From Pedobacter kyungheensis (GTDB lineage Bacteria; Bacteroidota; Bacteroidia; Sphingobacteriales; Sphingobacteriaceae), in the NCBI RefSeq assembly GCF_000812965.1, contig NZ_JSYN01000023.1, positions 62,001 through 126,000 on the forward strand: a stretch of 64,000 nucleotides of DNA. Reading direction: 5' to 3'. The notes under the pieces were generated by a model. That model saw only the letters and a program-made list of their open reading frames with translations. It was not told the origin of the DNA and searched no databases. Numbering within the stretch: position 1 is the stretch's first letter; every line of letters begins with the position of its first letter. Below, one piece after another: positions 16,960 to 26,199 of this stretch. The translations under genes and the position numbers were made by a program.

Positions 16960-19769
16960 TGTTAAAACGATCATCACTATTTCTTTGCTTTATTTTACTG
17001 TTTTGCCTGGCTAAGGCACAACAAACAGAGAAATTATATCTATCGGGTACGGGGAACGATCATACCGTAAACTGGGAATTCTTTTGTACCGAAGGCATGA
17101 ATTCGGGCAAATGGACAACTATTCCCGTTCCTTCAAACTGGGAGCTACAAGGTTTTGGAAAATACAATTACGGTTTCAATAAAGAAGAAAATAAAGGCAA
17201 GGAACAAGGACTTTATAAGTATAAATTCAATGTTCCTGCTGGTTGGAAAAACAAACAGATTAATATCGTTTTTGAAGGCTCCATGACCGATACTGAGGTT
17301 AAAATCAATGGCCAGCTGGCCGGAGAAATTCATCAGGGATCATTTTATGTGTTTAAATATGACATCACCAAACTCCTTAAGCTGGGTAGCGATAATTTAC
17401 TTGAAGTAAAAGTAGCTAAACATTCTGCCAATGAATCGGTTAACAATGCCGAACGCAAAGCAGATTTTTGGATTTTTGGCGGTATTTTCCGTCCGGTTTA
17501 CCTTGAGGTTTTACCCCAAAGCCATATTGAACGGATACAAATCGATGCACGTGCTAACGGAACATTGACGGCTAATCTTTTCACTACAGGCGATGCTGAT
17601 AAAATTGCTGTTCAGTTAACAGATGCCAAAGGAAATAAATTTGGCAGCAGTGCTTCTTTTAAAATTACCGGTAGCACAACAAGCATAACTCAAGCTTTTA
17701 AAAATCCGGCGCTTTGGTCGTCAGAATTCCCCAATTTATACACCGCTACTTTTATGCTCAGTAAGAATGGAAAAATGCTCCATACCCTTACCAAAAAAAT
17801 AGGTTTCAGAACGGTTGAAGTCCGTGAGCGCGATGGCGTATATGTTAACGGCGTAAAAATGAAATTTAAAGGGGTAAACCGGCATTCGTTTTATCCTTCA
17901 TCTGGCCGTACCACCAGTAAAAAAATCAGTATTGCCGATGTGCAGCTAATGAAAGAGATGAACATGAATGCCGTTCGCATGTCGCATTACCCGCCCGACG
18001 GTCATTTCCTCGACGTTTGCGATTCGCTTGGCCTCTTTGTAATGGACGAACTGGCCGGATGGCACGGTACCTACAACACAGCCACCGGCACCAAATTATT
18101 TAAAGAAATGATGGCCGCAGATGAAAATCATCCATCCATTATATTTTGGGCCAATGGAAACGAAGGTGGACACAACCGGGAACTCGATCACCTTTTCCCT
18201 GAAAACGATCTACAGAAACGCCCGTTAATCCATCCATGGGAGGTTTTCGGTGGCTTTGAAACCACGCATTACCGTGAGTATAATTACGGTATCGGCAATT
18301 ATGATCATGGGCACAACATATTAATGCCTACAGAATTCCTGCATGGCATGTGGGATGGTGGCCATGGCGCTGGGATAGAAGATTACTGGAACCAAATGTG
18401 GAACAACCCGCTTTCTGCTGGTGGCTTTCTTTGGGATTTTGCAGATCAGGCTGTGGTACGCACCGATAAAAATGGCATTTTGGATACTGATGGCAACCAT
18501 GGTCCCGATGGGATTGTAGGGCCATACCACGAAAAAGAAGGTAGTTTTTATACCATTAAAGAAGTTTGGAGTCCGGTATTTATCGAAAAAAGAGAAATCA
18601 CCGCTGCATTTGATGGTACTTTCCGTCTCGAGAACAGGTATGCCTTTACCAACCTGAACCAATGCAGTTTTGAATGGAAGTTAAAAAAATTGAAAACCGA
18701 CGGTTCCGAAACAGATTTCAAAGCCGGCAAAGCAGATGCACCTGATATTAAACCTTTGGAGAAAGGAAAATTACAAATCAAACTTCCGGCAGACTGGAAA
18801 AATTTCGATGCACTGTATCTAACCACTAAGGATGTTTATGGCAAGGAATTATTTACCTGGAGTTTCCCGATCAGCCTACCAAAAGATGATGCTGCTAAAC
18901 TGGTTGTAACCACCGGATCATCAAAAGTGAACCTCAAACAATCGGCTACGGTTTTTGAAGTTTCGACTAATGGCATTCAGTTAACCTTCGATAAAACAAA
19001 CGGTCTGCTACAAAAGGTCGAGAATACCAAAGGAATTATCCCATTTAACAACGGACCGGTTTTACAGGAAGGTGTAAATAACTTTAAAAATTTCACGACC
19101 AGAATGGATGGTCAAAACCTGGTCATCGCTTCAACCTTCGACAGAAAAGATAGTTACAACACCCTGGAATGGACTATTTATCCTTCAGGATGGTTAAAAA
19201 TGCAGGTAAAATATTTCCCTTCGGCATATTTTACCACTTTCGTTGGCTTAAATTTTTCTTATCCCGAAACAGAAATGAAAGGGGTAACTTACAAGGGTAA
19301 CGGACCATACCGTGTTTGGAAAAACCGCATGAAAGGCACCCAACTAGGCGTATGGAAAAAAGATTACAATGATTCGGCAACCGGAGAACCACCGTGGCAA
19401 TACCCTGAATTTAAAGGCTATTATGCCAATATGTACTGGTGCGATTTTATTGGGAAGACACAAAATTTCAGGGTAGTAACCGATCGGGAAGATGTTTTTT
19501 TAAGGCTGTTTACCCCGAAGAAATCGAAAGACACAGAATACGATAACATGAGTCCGACTTTCCCGAATGGCGATATTTCTTTTATGAATGGAATTTCGGC
19601 CATTGGTACCAAAACACAAAAACCAGAAACCACTGGCCCGATGGGCATGAAACATGTGTTTTACGATTTTGAAAAAGAACCCGCGAGAGCGTTGGATATG
19701 ACTTTGTATTTTGATTTTTCTAATCCAAACACGTCATTGCGAGGAGGTACGACGAAGCAATCTAATTAG
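16959..19769 (+). CDS. GH2 beta-galactosidase-like enzyme with repeat-encoded C-terminal tail
   Basis: A 936-residue exported GH2 enzyme whose signal ends at CLAKAQ (about residue 21). The domain order is a jelly-roll sugar-binding domain (about 35-190, with NIVFEGSMTDTEVKINGQLA), an immunoglobulin-like domain (about 190-290), then a TIM barrel from about 290 (GVNRHSFYPSSGR, NAVRMSHYPPD). The acid/base Glu402 lies in WANGNEGGH. A later beta-rich region resembles large LacZ-type C-terminal domains. The last 12 residues, TSLRGGTTKQSN, are encoded by a copy of the REP-like repeat (19732-19763), so the original stop has probably been displaced. The start overlaps the esterase stop by one base. 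Sugar specificity (beta-galactoside, glucuronide or other) is not determined. Confidence 0.88.
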   Translation: MLKRSSLFLCFILLFCLAKAQQTEKLYLSGTGNDHTVNWEFFCTEGMNSGKWTTIPVPSNWELQGFGKYNYGFNKEENKGKEQGLYKYKFNVPAGWKNKQINIVFEGSMTDTEVKINGQLAGEIHQGSFYVFKYDITKLLKLGSDNLLEVKVAKHSANESVNNAERKADFWIFGGIFRPVYLEVLPQSHIERIQIDARANGTLTANLFTTGDADKIAVQLTDAKGNKFGSSASFKITGSTTSITQAFKNPALWSSEFPNLYTATFMLSKNGKMLHTLTKKIGFRTVEVRERDGVYVNGVKMKFKGVNRHSFYPSSGRTTSKKISIADVQLMKEMNMNAVRMSHYPPDGHFLDVCDSLGLFVMDELAGWHGTYNTATGTKLFKEMMAADENHPSIIFWANGNEGGHNRELDHLFPENDLQKRPLIHPWEVFGGFETTHYREYNYGIGNYDHGHNILMPTEFLHGMWDGGHGAGIEDYWNQMWNNPLSAGGFLWDFADQAVVRTDKNGILDTDGNHGPDGIVGPYHEKEGSFYTIKEVWSPVFIEKREITAAFDGTFRLENRYAFTNLNQCSFEWKLKKLKTDGSETDFKAGKADAPDIKPLEKGKLQIKLPADWKNFDALYLTTKDVYGKELFTWSFPISLPKDDAAKLVVTTGSSKVNLKQSATVFEVSTNGIQLTFDKTNGLLQKVENTKGIIPFNNGPVLQEGVNNFKNFTTRMDGQNLVIASTFDRKDSYNTLEWTIYPSGWLKMQVKYFPSAYFTTFVGLNFSYPETEMKGVTYKGNGPYRVWKNRMKGTQLGVWKKDYNDSATGEPPWQYPEFKGYYANMYWCDFIGKTQNFRVVTDREDVFLRLFTPKKSKDTEYDNMSPTFPNGDISFMNGISAIGTKTQKPETTGPMGMKHVFYDFEKEPARALDMTLYFDFSNPNTSLRGGTTKQSN
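19732..19763. repeat. Half REP-like element forming the 3' end of the GH2 gene
   Basis: One arm only of the family (cgtcattgcgaggaggtacg followed by acgaagcaatct). Read in frame it encodes TSLRGGTTKQS and is followed by a stop codon. Confidence 0.8.
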
Positions 19770-19787
19770 AAAAACAAGAAAAAATAG

Positions 19788-19857
19788 CCCGCAGATAGCG
19801 TTGATGAACGCAGATAGGAGAATTTTTATCTGCGAAATTTGTGAAATCGGCGGGAGA
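19788..19857. repeat. cgcagat repeat element
   Basis: Contains cgcagatag, cgcagatagg and the inverse atctgcg, flanked by cccgcagat and cggcggg. It is a separate dispersed palindrome family. Confidence 0.55.
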
Positions 19858-19872
19858 AACATTAAAGCTTAA

Positions 19873-22608
19873 ATGAACATTAAAATTTATATAACGATTA
19901 TCAGCATTTGCTTCCTATCCTTTTCAAAAGGGATGGCACAGGTATCGTTGCGAAGTTTAACTTGCGAAATGCTTGAAAATCCGTTAGGCATTGATGTTTT
20001 AAAACCACGTTTGGCATGGCAAATCACTTCAAAAGAAAGAAATGTGATGCAGACAGCTTACCAAATTTTAGTGGCCTCAACCGCTGAAAAACTGGCTCAA
20101 AATGAAGGAGATCTCTGGAATTCAGGAAAAGTAAGCAGTGATGAATCTATTCATGTTGCATACAAAGGAAAAAAATTAACCAGTCGTATGAAAGCCTACT
20201 GGAAAGTTAAAGTTTGGACAACTGCAGGTGAAAGCGAATGGTCCGCCACTAATTCGTGGACCATGGGCTTGCTCAACTACAAAGACTGGCCAAAAGGTTG
20301 GATTGGTTTCGATCGGGCCTTTCCATGGGATAACACCAAAACCGACTCCCGTTTATCGGCACGCTATTTCAGAAAGGAATTTCAAAACACCAAAAAAATA
20401 AAATCCGCCACAGCTTCGATTATTGGTCTGGGTTTGTACCAACTTTATCTGAATGGCAAAAAAGTAGGTGAGGAGGTACTCACTCCTTCACCAACAGATT
20501 ACAATAAAAACGTGAAATACAATACCTACGATGTGACCACTTATTTGCAGGAAGGGAAAAATGCAGTCGGTGCCATTTTAGGAAATGGTCGTTTCTTCGC
20601 CATGCGGCAAAATGAAAAACCCTATAAAATCAAAACTTTTGGTTTTCCTAAAATGCTGCTGAACATCCATATTGTTTATAGCGATGACAGCACAGTCAAT
20701 ATCGATACGGATGATAGCTGGAAAGGCACCGCCGATGGTCCCATCCGTGCAAATAACGAATACGATGGCGAAGAATATGATGCCACAAAAGAAGCTGCCG
20801 GTTGGAATAAAGCAGGTTTCGACGACAGCAAATGGCTGAAAGCAGAATTTGTACAGGAACCTTCGGGAACCATCGAAGCGCAGATGAACGAAAACATGCG
20901 GGTGATGAATACGCTCAAACCGGTTGCTGTTAAAGCAATCTCTGGCGGCAGATTTATTCTCGATATGGGTCAAAACATGGTTGGCTGGTTACAAATTAAA
21001 GTTAAAGGCCAAAAGGGCAAACAATTGAAAATGCGTTTTGCCGAATCCCTGCAGGAAAATGGCGAGTTATTTACGGCAAACCTGCGCAATGCCAAATGCA
21101 CTGATTTATACACTTTTAAAGGAAGCGAACCAGAATTATGGGAGCCCACTTTTGCCTATCGCGGCTTTAGATATGTAGAGCTATCTGGCCTTAATTACAC
21201 GCCAAACCTCAGCGACTTTGTTGGAAAAATGATCTACGATAAAATGAATACTGTAGGCACTTTCGAAACGTCAAATGCATTAATCAACCAGATCTTTAAA
21301 AATGCCTGGTGGGGTATCGCCGGAAATTACAAAGGTATCCCGATTGATTGCCCGCAACGCAACGAGCGTATGCCCTGGTTAGGCGATAGAGGTGCTGTTG
21401 CGCATGGCGAAAATTTCCTTTTCGATAATGGTCGTTTTTATGCTAAGTGGCTACAGGATATCAGGAATGCACAGAAAGAAGATGGTGCCATCCCCGATGT
21501 TGCCCCTGCATTTTGGCGCTATTACAGTGATAATATGAGCTGGCCGGGCTCTATTGTGCTCATTACCGAAATGCTTTACAAGCAAACGGGCGATGTGGGT
21601 GCCGTGACTGAAAATTATCCGGCCATCAAAAAATGGTTGCGTTATATGCAGGACCGTTACATGAAGGATGGCATCCTCACCAAAGACAGTTATGGCGATT
21701 GGTGCCTGCCACCGGCAACGATCGAAGCAGGCAGGGGCAAAAGTGCTGATAAAAAGTATCCTTCCGAACTAATTTCGACTGCTTACTACTATCATTTTAC
21801 GCAAGTGATGATGCAGTTTAGCAAGATAAGTGGGAATGAGGGTGATTACAAAGATTATGAGGCCCACGGCGAGAAAATAAAAGCTGCATTTAACCAGAAA
21901 TTCTACAACGAAAAAGGCTTTTATGGCAATAATAATTTAACAGACAACATCATTCCGCTCTATTTCGGAATGGTTCCTGAAAAACATATCGATCAGGTTT
22001 TCAAAAATATAGTGTATACGGTTGAAGTAACCAATAAAGGGCATTTAAGCAATGGTTTGGTTGGGGTGCAATGGTTAATGCGCTGTTTGAACGATTACGG
22101 CAGACCTGATTTGGCTTATACCATCGCTACACAAAAAACTTACCCCAGCTGGGGTTATATGATCGATAACGGTGCAACCACCATTTGGGAACTCTGGAAT
22201 GGCAATACCGCTGATCCGAAAATGAATTCGCAAAACCACGTGATGATGCTGGGCGATTTACTGATCTGGTATTATGAAAACCTGGCTGGTATTAAGACCG
22301 AAAGTCCGGCTTTTAAAAAAATTAGCATGAAGCCAGAAATAGTCACTGGATTAGACCATGTAAATGCGAGTTATCAATCAAGTTATGGATTAATTAAAAG
22401 CGACTATACCAAAAACACAGATAAGTTCACCTGGAAAGTAAGTATCCCGGCCAATACCAGCGCTACACTTTATATTCCGGCAAAAAATAAGCAAGCAGTT
22501 ACAGAAAATTTAGGTTCAATAAAGGATTTAAAATTTATAAAATTAGAAAAAGACAGAGCCATTTATGAGGTGGGCTCAGGCGATTATGAGTTTGTGGTAG
22601 AACGTTAA
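19873..22608 (+). CDS. GH78 alpha-L-rhamnosidase
   Basis: A 911-residue secreted enzyme that removes terminal alpha-L-rhamnose. The signal ends near residue 22 (KGMAQ). The typical GH78 order is visible: an N-terminal beta domain with LTCEMLENPLGIDVLKPRLA, a sugar-binding beta-sandwich (ATASIIGLGLYQLYLNGKKV), a concanavalin-like rhamnosidase domain (FILDMGQNMVGWLQIKVKG), an (alpha/alpha)6 barrel and a C-terminal beta domain. The catalytic motif DCPQRNERMPWLGDRG (about residues 496-511) carries the expected acidic residues. A second conserved block is TIWELWNGNT. A second GH78 at 44296 shares the same layout. It follows the cgcagat repeat and precedes the DUF3826 gene, consistent with a role on rhamnogalacturonan side chains or exposed backbone rhamnose. 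Confidence 0.92.
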   Translation: MNIKIYITIISICFLSFSKGMAQVSLRSLTCEMLENPLGIDVLKPRLAWQITSKERNVMQTAYQILVASTAEKLAQNEGDLWNSGKVSSDESIHVAYKGKKLTSRMKAYWKVKVWTTAGESEWSATNSWTMGLLNYKDWPKGWIGFDRAFPWDNTKTDSRLSARYFRKEFQNTKKIKSATASIIGLGLYQLYLNGKKVGEEVLTPSPTDYNKNVKYNTYDVTTYLQEGKNAVGAILGNGRFFAMRQNEKPYKIKTFGFPKMLLNIHIVYSDDSTVNIDTDDSWKGTADGPIRANNEYDGEEYDATKEAAGWNKAGFDDSKWLKAEFVQEPSGTIEAQMNENMRVMNTLKPVAVKAISGGRFILDMGQNMVGWLQIKVKGQKGKQLKMRFAESLQENGELFTANLRNAKCTDLYTFKGSEPELWEPTFAYRGFRYVELSGLNYTPNLSDFVGKMIYDKMNTVGTFETSNALINQIFKNAWWGIAGNYKGIPIDCPQRNERMPWLGDRGAVAHGENFLFDNGRFYAKWLQDIRNAQKEDGAIPDVAPAFWRYYSDNMSWPGSIVLITEMLYKQTGDVGAVTENYPAIKKWLRYMQDRYMKDGILTKDSYGDWCLPPATIEAGRGKSADKKYPSELISTAYYYHFTQVMMQFSKISGNEGDYKDYEAHGEKIKAAFNQKFYNEKGFYGNNNLTDNIIPLYFGMVPEKHIDQVFKNIVYTVEVTNKGHLSNGLVGVQWLMRCLNDYGRPDLAYTIATQKTYPSWGYMIDNGATTIWELWNGNTADPKMNSQNHVMMLGDLLIWYYENLAGIKTESPAFKKISMKPEIVTGLDHVNASYQSSYGLIKSDYTKNTDKFTWKVSIPANTSATLYIPAKNKQAVTENLGSIKDLKFIKLEKDRAIYEVGSGDYEFVVER

Positions 22609-22622
22609 ACGACAAAATAAAT

Positions 22623-22648
22623 CATGGTTTGTGTGGACACAAACCATG
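22623..22648. repeat. Palindrome of the atggttYgtgt family
   Basis: Twelve-bp perfect arms (catggtttgtgt / acacaaaccatg) around gg. Relatives lie at 50776 and 53239. Confidence 0.75.
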
Positions 22649-22662
22649 GCGCAAGAACAAAT

Positions 22663-22746
22663 CGTCATTGCGAGGAGGCACGACGAAGCAATCTTTCCAG
22701 CAAAATAGATTGCTTCGCCTGATGAAAAATCAGTCTCGCAATGACG
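22663..22746. repeat. REP-like hairpin, cgtcattgcgagg family
   Basis: Runs from cgtcattgcgaggaggcacg to ctcgcaatgacg with the internal arm agattgcttcgcctgatg. It is nearly identical to the element at 23441. Confidence 0.8.
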
Positions 22747-22765
22747 GGTAAACTAAATATAGATT

Positions 22766-23431
22766 ATGAGAAAGATTTTAAGATTATCTATGCTGTTAAG
22801 CTTACTGATCACTTCAGTAAACGTTTTCAGTCAAACCAAAGACATTGTTGTACCTGAAGATATTTTAACCAAAGCCAAAGAATGGGTTTCAGCTTTAAAT
22901 TTAACTGATGCAGGCAAAAGAACATCGGTCGAAAACATCATTGCCCTTCACTTAACAACGGTTAAGGATTGGCATAACGATCACCCTTCATCAACAGTTC
23001 CTGATGGGATAAATCCGGTAACTGGAAATAAACTAAGTGATCTCGATAAACAGATCATTGCCGATTCGGCCATGCCTGCAACTGTGCACAAAGCATTGAT
23101 GGATGGCTTAAACCAATATTTATCAGCTGATCAGGTAGAAACAATTCTCGATAAATACACCATTGGCAAGGTAGCTTTTACGATGAAAGGTTATAAGGCC
23201 ATTGTTCCCGATTTAACGGCTGATGAAGAGGCTAAAATACTCGCTTTCTTAAAACAGGCAAGAGAGCAGGCCGTAGATTATAAAAACATGAAACAAATTT
23301 CGGCCATTTTCGAGATTTACAAAACCAAATCAGAGCAATTGCTTAACAACAATGGCAGGAGCTGGAGAGCACTTTACAGCGCTTACACGAAGAAAATTAA
23401 AGAAGAAAAAGCAGCAAAAGCAAAACAGTAA
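22766..23431 (+). CDS. Secreted DUF3826-family protein
   Basis: A 221-residue exported helical protein whose signal ends at NVFSQ (about residue 23). I recognise it as DUF3826 from its overall pattern (AKEWVSALNLTDAGKRTSVE, then TTVKDWHNDHP, then a long charged helical C-terminus ending KIKEEKAAKAKQ). The family is common beside pectin enzymes in Bacteroidota but has no established activity. It looks mostly alpha-helical with no obvious catalytic motif, so an accessory binding or structural role is as likely as catalysis. REP-like repeats flank it on both sides, so it may be transcribed with its neighbours but with a folded RNA boundary. Confidence 0.75.
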   Translation: MRKILRLSMLLSLLITSVNVFSQTKDIVVPEDILTKAKEWVSALNLTDAGKRTSVENIIALHLTTVKDWHNDHPSSTVPDGINPVTGNKLSDLDKQIIADSAMPATVHKALMDGLNQYLSADQVETILDKYTIGKVAFTMKGYKAIVPDLTADEEAKILAFLKQAREQAVDYKNMKQISAIFEIYKTKSEQLLNNNGRSWRALYSAYTKKIKEEKAAKAKQ

Positions 23432-23440
23432 TAGATGTAC

Positions 23441-23524
23441 CGTCATTGCGAGGAGGTACGACGAAGCAATCTATCTAGCAAAAAAGATTGCTTCGCCTGA
23501 TGAAAAATCAGTCTCGCAATGACG
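23441..23524. repeat. REP-like hairpin, cgtcattgcgagg family
   Basis: A near copy of the element at 22663: cgtcattgcgaggaggtacg, then agattgcttcgcctgatg, then ctcgcaatgacg. Confidence 0.8.
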
Positions 23525-23537
23525 AAAACTAATAAAT

Positions 23538-24668
23538 ATGATATTTAAAAGAATTTTAACCATAGCCGCAGTAGCTTTCGCGCTTACTGCCAACGCCCAG
23601 GTAGAAAAATGGCAAACCGGAATAGTGAAACAGGAGTTTTTATACGCTAAGGCTCCGTTTCCATCCTGCCACTCAGCTACCATTGCCGAAACACCGACAG
23701 GCTTAGTGGCCTCGTTTTTTGGAGGCACCAAAGAAAGAAATCCCGATGTAGAGATTTACATCAGCCGTTTTATTGATGGAAAATGGCTTGCACCGGTTTC
23801 CGTTGCCAGTGGTATTTTGGCCGATGGTAAACGGTTACCAACCTGGAACCCTGTTTTGTACCAGGTGCCGGGTGGCGATTTATTGTTGTTCTATAAAATC
23901 GGACCTAAACCATCTGAATGGTGCGGCATGATGCGCAGCTCAAAAGATGGTGGTAAAACCTGGTCGGATGCTACAAAACTGCCAAATGGCAATATCGGTC
24001 CTGTTAAAAATAAGCCTGTTTTATTGAGCAACGGAAATCTCTTCGCCCCATCCAGCCGCGAAGGCGATGGCTGGAAAGTACATTTCGAGGTAACCAAAGA
24101 TAATGGCAAAACCTGGCGCACAGTAGGACCATTACAGGAAAATGGCATTAAAGCCATCCAACCCAGTATTTTACAGTATGGAAAAGGTAAACTCCAGATT
24201 TTAGCGCGTACCGCAAACCGCGCAATTGCCGAATCATGGTCTACAGATAATGGCGAAACCTGGTCACCGCTTACCAAAACCACTTTGCCCAACAACAACT
24301 CGGGTACGGATGCGGTTACGCTGAAAGATGGTAGGCAGGTATTGGTTTATAACCACGTATTGCCTCCGGGCGATTTGGCCAAAGGTGCGCGCACACCTTT
24401 AAATGTTTCGGTTTCTAAAGATGGTAAAACCTGGTATGCTGCACTGATTTTAGAAGATTCGCCCATAAGCCAGTATTCATATCCCGCTGTAATCCAAACG
24501 GCTGATGGCATGCTGCATTTCATTTATACCTGGCGGAGGGAGAAAATCAAACACGTAGTAGTAGATCCCTCAAAATTAAAGTTGAAGAAAATCGAAAATG
24601 GTATTTGGCCAAAGCTAAAGGGATATACTGCACCGGTAATTACTGAAACTAAAAACGAGGAGGGTTAA
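23538..24668 (+). CDS. Secreted Asp-box sialidase-like protein
   Basis: A 376-residue exported protein with a signal ending at ANAQ (about residue 21). Asp-box repeats are clear: SSKDGGKTW, TKDNGKTW, STDNGETW and SKDGKTWY, spaced as in six-bladed sialidase propellers. An N-terminal segment, CHSATIAETPTGLVASFFGG, and a C-terminal block, SYPAVIQTADGMLHFIYTWR, match proteins often labelled predicted neuraminidase. The usual sialidase arginine triad is not obvious. In a pectin locus a different exo-acting specificity, such as on a rhamnose- or uronate-capped chain, is more likely than sialic acid. Its stop lies one base before the next start, so it is coupled with the esterase fusion gene. Confidence 0.65.
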   Translation: MIFKRILTIAAVAFALTANAQVEKWQTGIVKQEFLYAKAPFPSCHSATIAETPTGLVASFFGGTKERNPDVEIYISRFIDGKWLAPVSVASGILADGKRLPTWNPVLYQVPGGDLLLFYKIGPKPSEWCGMMRSSKDGGKTWSDATKLPNGNIGPVKNKPVLLSNGNLFAPSSREGDGWKVHFEVTKDNGKTWRTVGPLQENGIKAIQPSILQYGKGKLQILARTANRAIAESWSTDNGETWSPLTKTTLPNNNSGTDAVTLKDGRQVLVYNHVLPPGDLAKGARTPLNVSVSKDGKTWYAALILEDSPISQYSYPAVIQTADGMLHFIYTWRREKIKHVVVDPSKLKLKKIENGIWPKLKGYTAPVITETKNEEG

Positions 24669-24669
24669 A

Positions 24670-26199
24670 ATGATAAATTTATTTAAATACGTCCTTTCGA
24701 GCGGAGTGCAACGCAGTCGAGAAATCTGTATAAGTAGATTTCTCCATTTCGCACCTGGCGAAAAGCCGGCTGGCTTCAGTCAAAATGACGATCGACTGAG
24801 TGGTTATCAAAGAAATGTTATTATCTTATTGCTGTCTATTCTCTCATTTACCACTTTTGCCCAAACTCAAAATTCAGATCACGCATACAAAAAGCCTTTA
24901 TTAGAGGTGCTTAAGGATATTGAAAACCGTTACCACGTAAAAATCAAATATGCCGAGCCCCAGATAAAAGATAAATGGGTAAACTATGCCAACTGGCGTT
25001 TTCGGGCAGATGTAGATGAAACCTTAACCAATGTGCTTACCCCATTGGATATGAAGGTGAACAAAGAGAAAGCTGGCGTTTACAAGCTCAAAGAATATGA
25101 ATATTACCGCTGGGAAGTACAGGATGGCTGGGCTTATCTGGATAGTTTAGCTTCCAAATACAGTGATCGGGCCAGCTGGGAAAAACGGAAAGCATTGATT
25201 AAACCTCAGCTTTTTGAGGCTTTGCAATTATCTCCTTTACCGGCCAAACCCAATTCAAAGCCCATTATTACCGCAAAGCGGATTTTTGATGGCTATTCAG
25301 TAGAAAATATAGCTTTAGAGATTTTGCCCGGCGTTTGGATCAACGGATCACTTTATAAACCATTAAATATCAAAGGAAAAATACCGGTTATCTTAAGTCC
25401 TGATGGACATTGGGAAAAACAACGTTACCGTCCGGATTGCCAGATTCGCTGTGCCATGCTGGCGCGTATGGGGGCTATGGCCTTTAGCTACGACCTTTTT
25501 GCCTGGGGCGAATCGATGCTGCAGTTCAAGTACGAAGACCATAGAAAAAGTTTATCACAAACCGTGCAAACACTAGGTGGGATCCGCATTTTAGACTATT
25601 TCACGTCACTAAAAGAAACCGATACCAACCGGGTGGCCATTAGCGGTGGTTCGGGCGCTGGCAGCCATTGTATTTTAATGACTGCAATAGATAACCGCAT
25701 TAAACTCAGTGCGCCTGTGGTGGCCATGTCATCCTACTTTTATGGCGGCTGTCCGTGCGAAAGCGGGATGCCCATTCACCAATGTGGGGGTGGAACAGAT
25801 AATGTTGAACTTGCGGCAATGGCTGCTCCACGACCACAACTGCTCGTATCAGATGGTAGCGACTGGACTGCACATACTCCTGAACATGATTTTCCTTACC
25901 TGCAAAAAATGTATGGTTACTATGGCGTAAAGGATAAAGTAGAAAATGTGCATTTACCAGACGAAAAACATGATTTCAGCCCGAATAAGCGTATTGCACT
26001 TTACGATTTCCTGATTAAATATTTCAAAATCAATGGCAATGCCGTTAAAGACAAAGCCGGAAAGTACGATGAAAGCAAGGTAACCATCGAAAAAGAAAAT
26101 GCTATGTATGTTTTTGGCGATAAAGGTGAAAAACTGCCTAAAAATGCTGTAATGGGTTTTGAAAACCTGCAAAAATTGTTTCCACAAAGCCAGAATTAA
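24670..26199 (+). CDS. STN-like domain fused to alpha/beta-hydrolase (acetyl esterase-like), repeat-derived N-terminus
   Basis: A 509-residue product in three parts. Residues 7-41 are encoded by a dispersed repeat (24690-24790). A hydrophobic export segment follows at about 49-65 (IILLLSILSFTTFAQ). Residues about 74-145 look like an STN domain (LLEVLKDIENRYHVKIKYAE, then VDETLTNVLTPLDMKV and GVYKLKEYE), the small domain usually found at the N-terminus of FecA-like receptors, secretins and SusC variants. From about 200 there is an alpha/beta hydrolase of the acetyl-xylan-esterase type: Ser328 in AISGGSGAGSH, His434 in EKHDFS, with the acidic residue probably in VSDGSDWT. The visible ATG at 24670 sits one base after the previous stop, and no ATG occurs in frame between the repeat and the hydrophobic segment. 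The next gene starts directly after its stop. Function: probably deacetylation of pectic sugars. Confidence 0.75.
   Translation: MINLFKYVLSSGVQRSREICISRFLHFAPGEKPAGFSQNDDRLSGYQRNVIILLLSILSFTTFAQTQNSDHAYKKPLLEVLKDIENRYHVKIKYAEPQIKDKWVNYANWRFRADVDETLTNVLTPLDMKVNKEKAGVYKLKEYEYYRWEVQDGWAYLDSLASKYSDRASWEKRKALIKPQLFEALQLSPLPAKPNSKPIITAKRIFDGYSVENIALEILPGVWINGSLYKPLNIKGKIPVILSPDGHWEKQRYRPDCQIRCAMLARMGAMAFSYDLFAWGESMLQFKYEDHRKSLSQTVQTLGGIRILDYFTSLKETDTNRVAISGGSGAGSHCILMTAIDNRIKLSAPVVAMSSYFYGGCPCESGMPIHQCGGGTDNVELAAMAAPRPQLLVSDGSDWTAHTPEHDFPYLQKMYGYYGVKDKVENVHLPDEKHDFSPNKRIALYDFLIKYFKINGNAVKDKAGKYDESKVTIEKENAMYVFGDKGEKLPKNAVMGFENLQKLFPQSQN
24690..24790. repeat. Dispersed repeat (cgtcNtttcgagcg family) inside the esterase gene
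   Basis: Contains cgtcctttcgagcggagtgc, then cgagaaatctg, then gatttctcc and caaaatgacg. The same family as the intergenic element at 32581, but here it is within an open reading frame. Confidence 0.75.

Noticed and set aside
20578..20973. A 131-codon minus-strand frame inside GH78
   Set aside because: A shadow of the GH78 coding strand. Its cysteine- and isoleucine-rich content is what the antisense codons would give.
13580..24668. Naming the Asp-box proteins as neuraminidases
   Set aside because: The arginine triad typical of sialidases could not be confirmed, and the locus has no other sialic acid genes.
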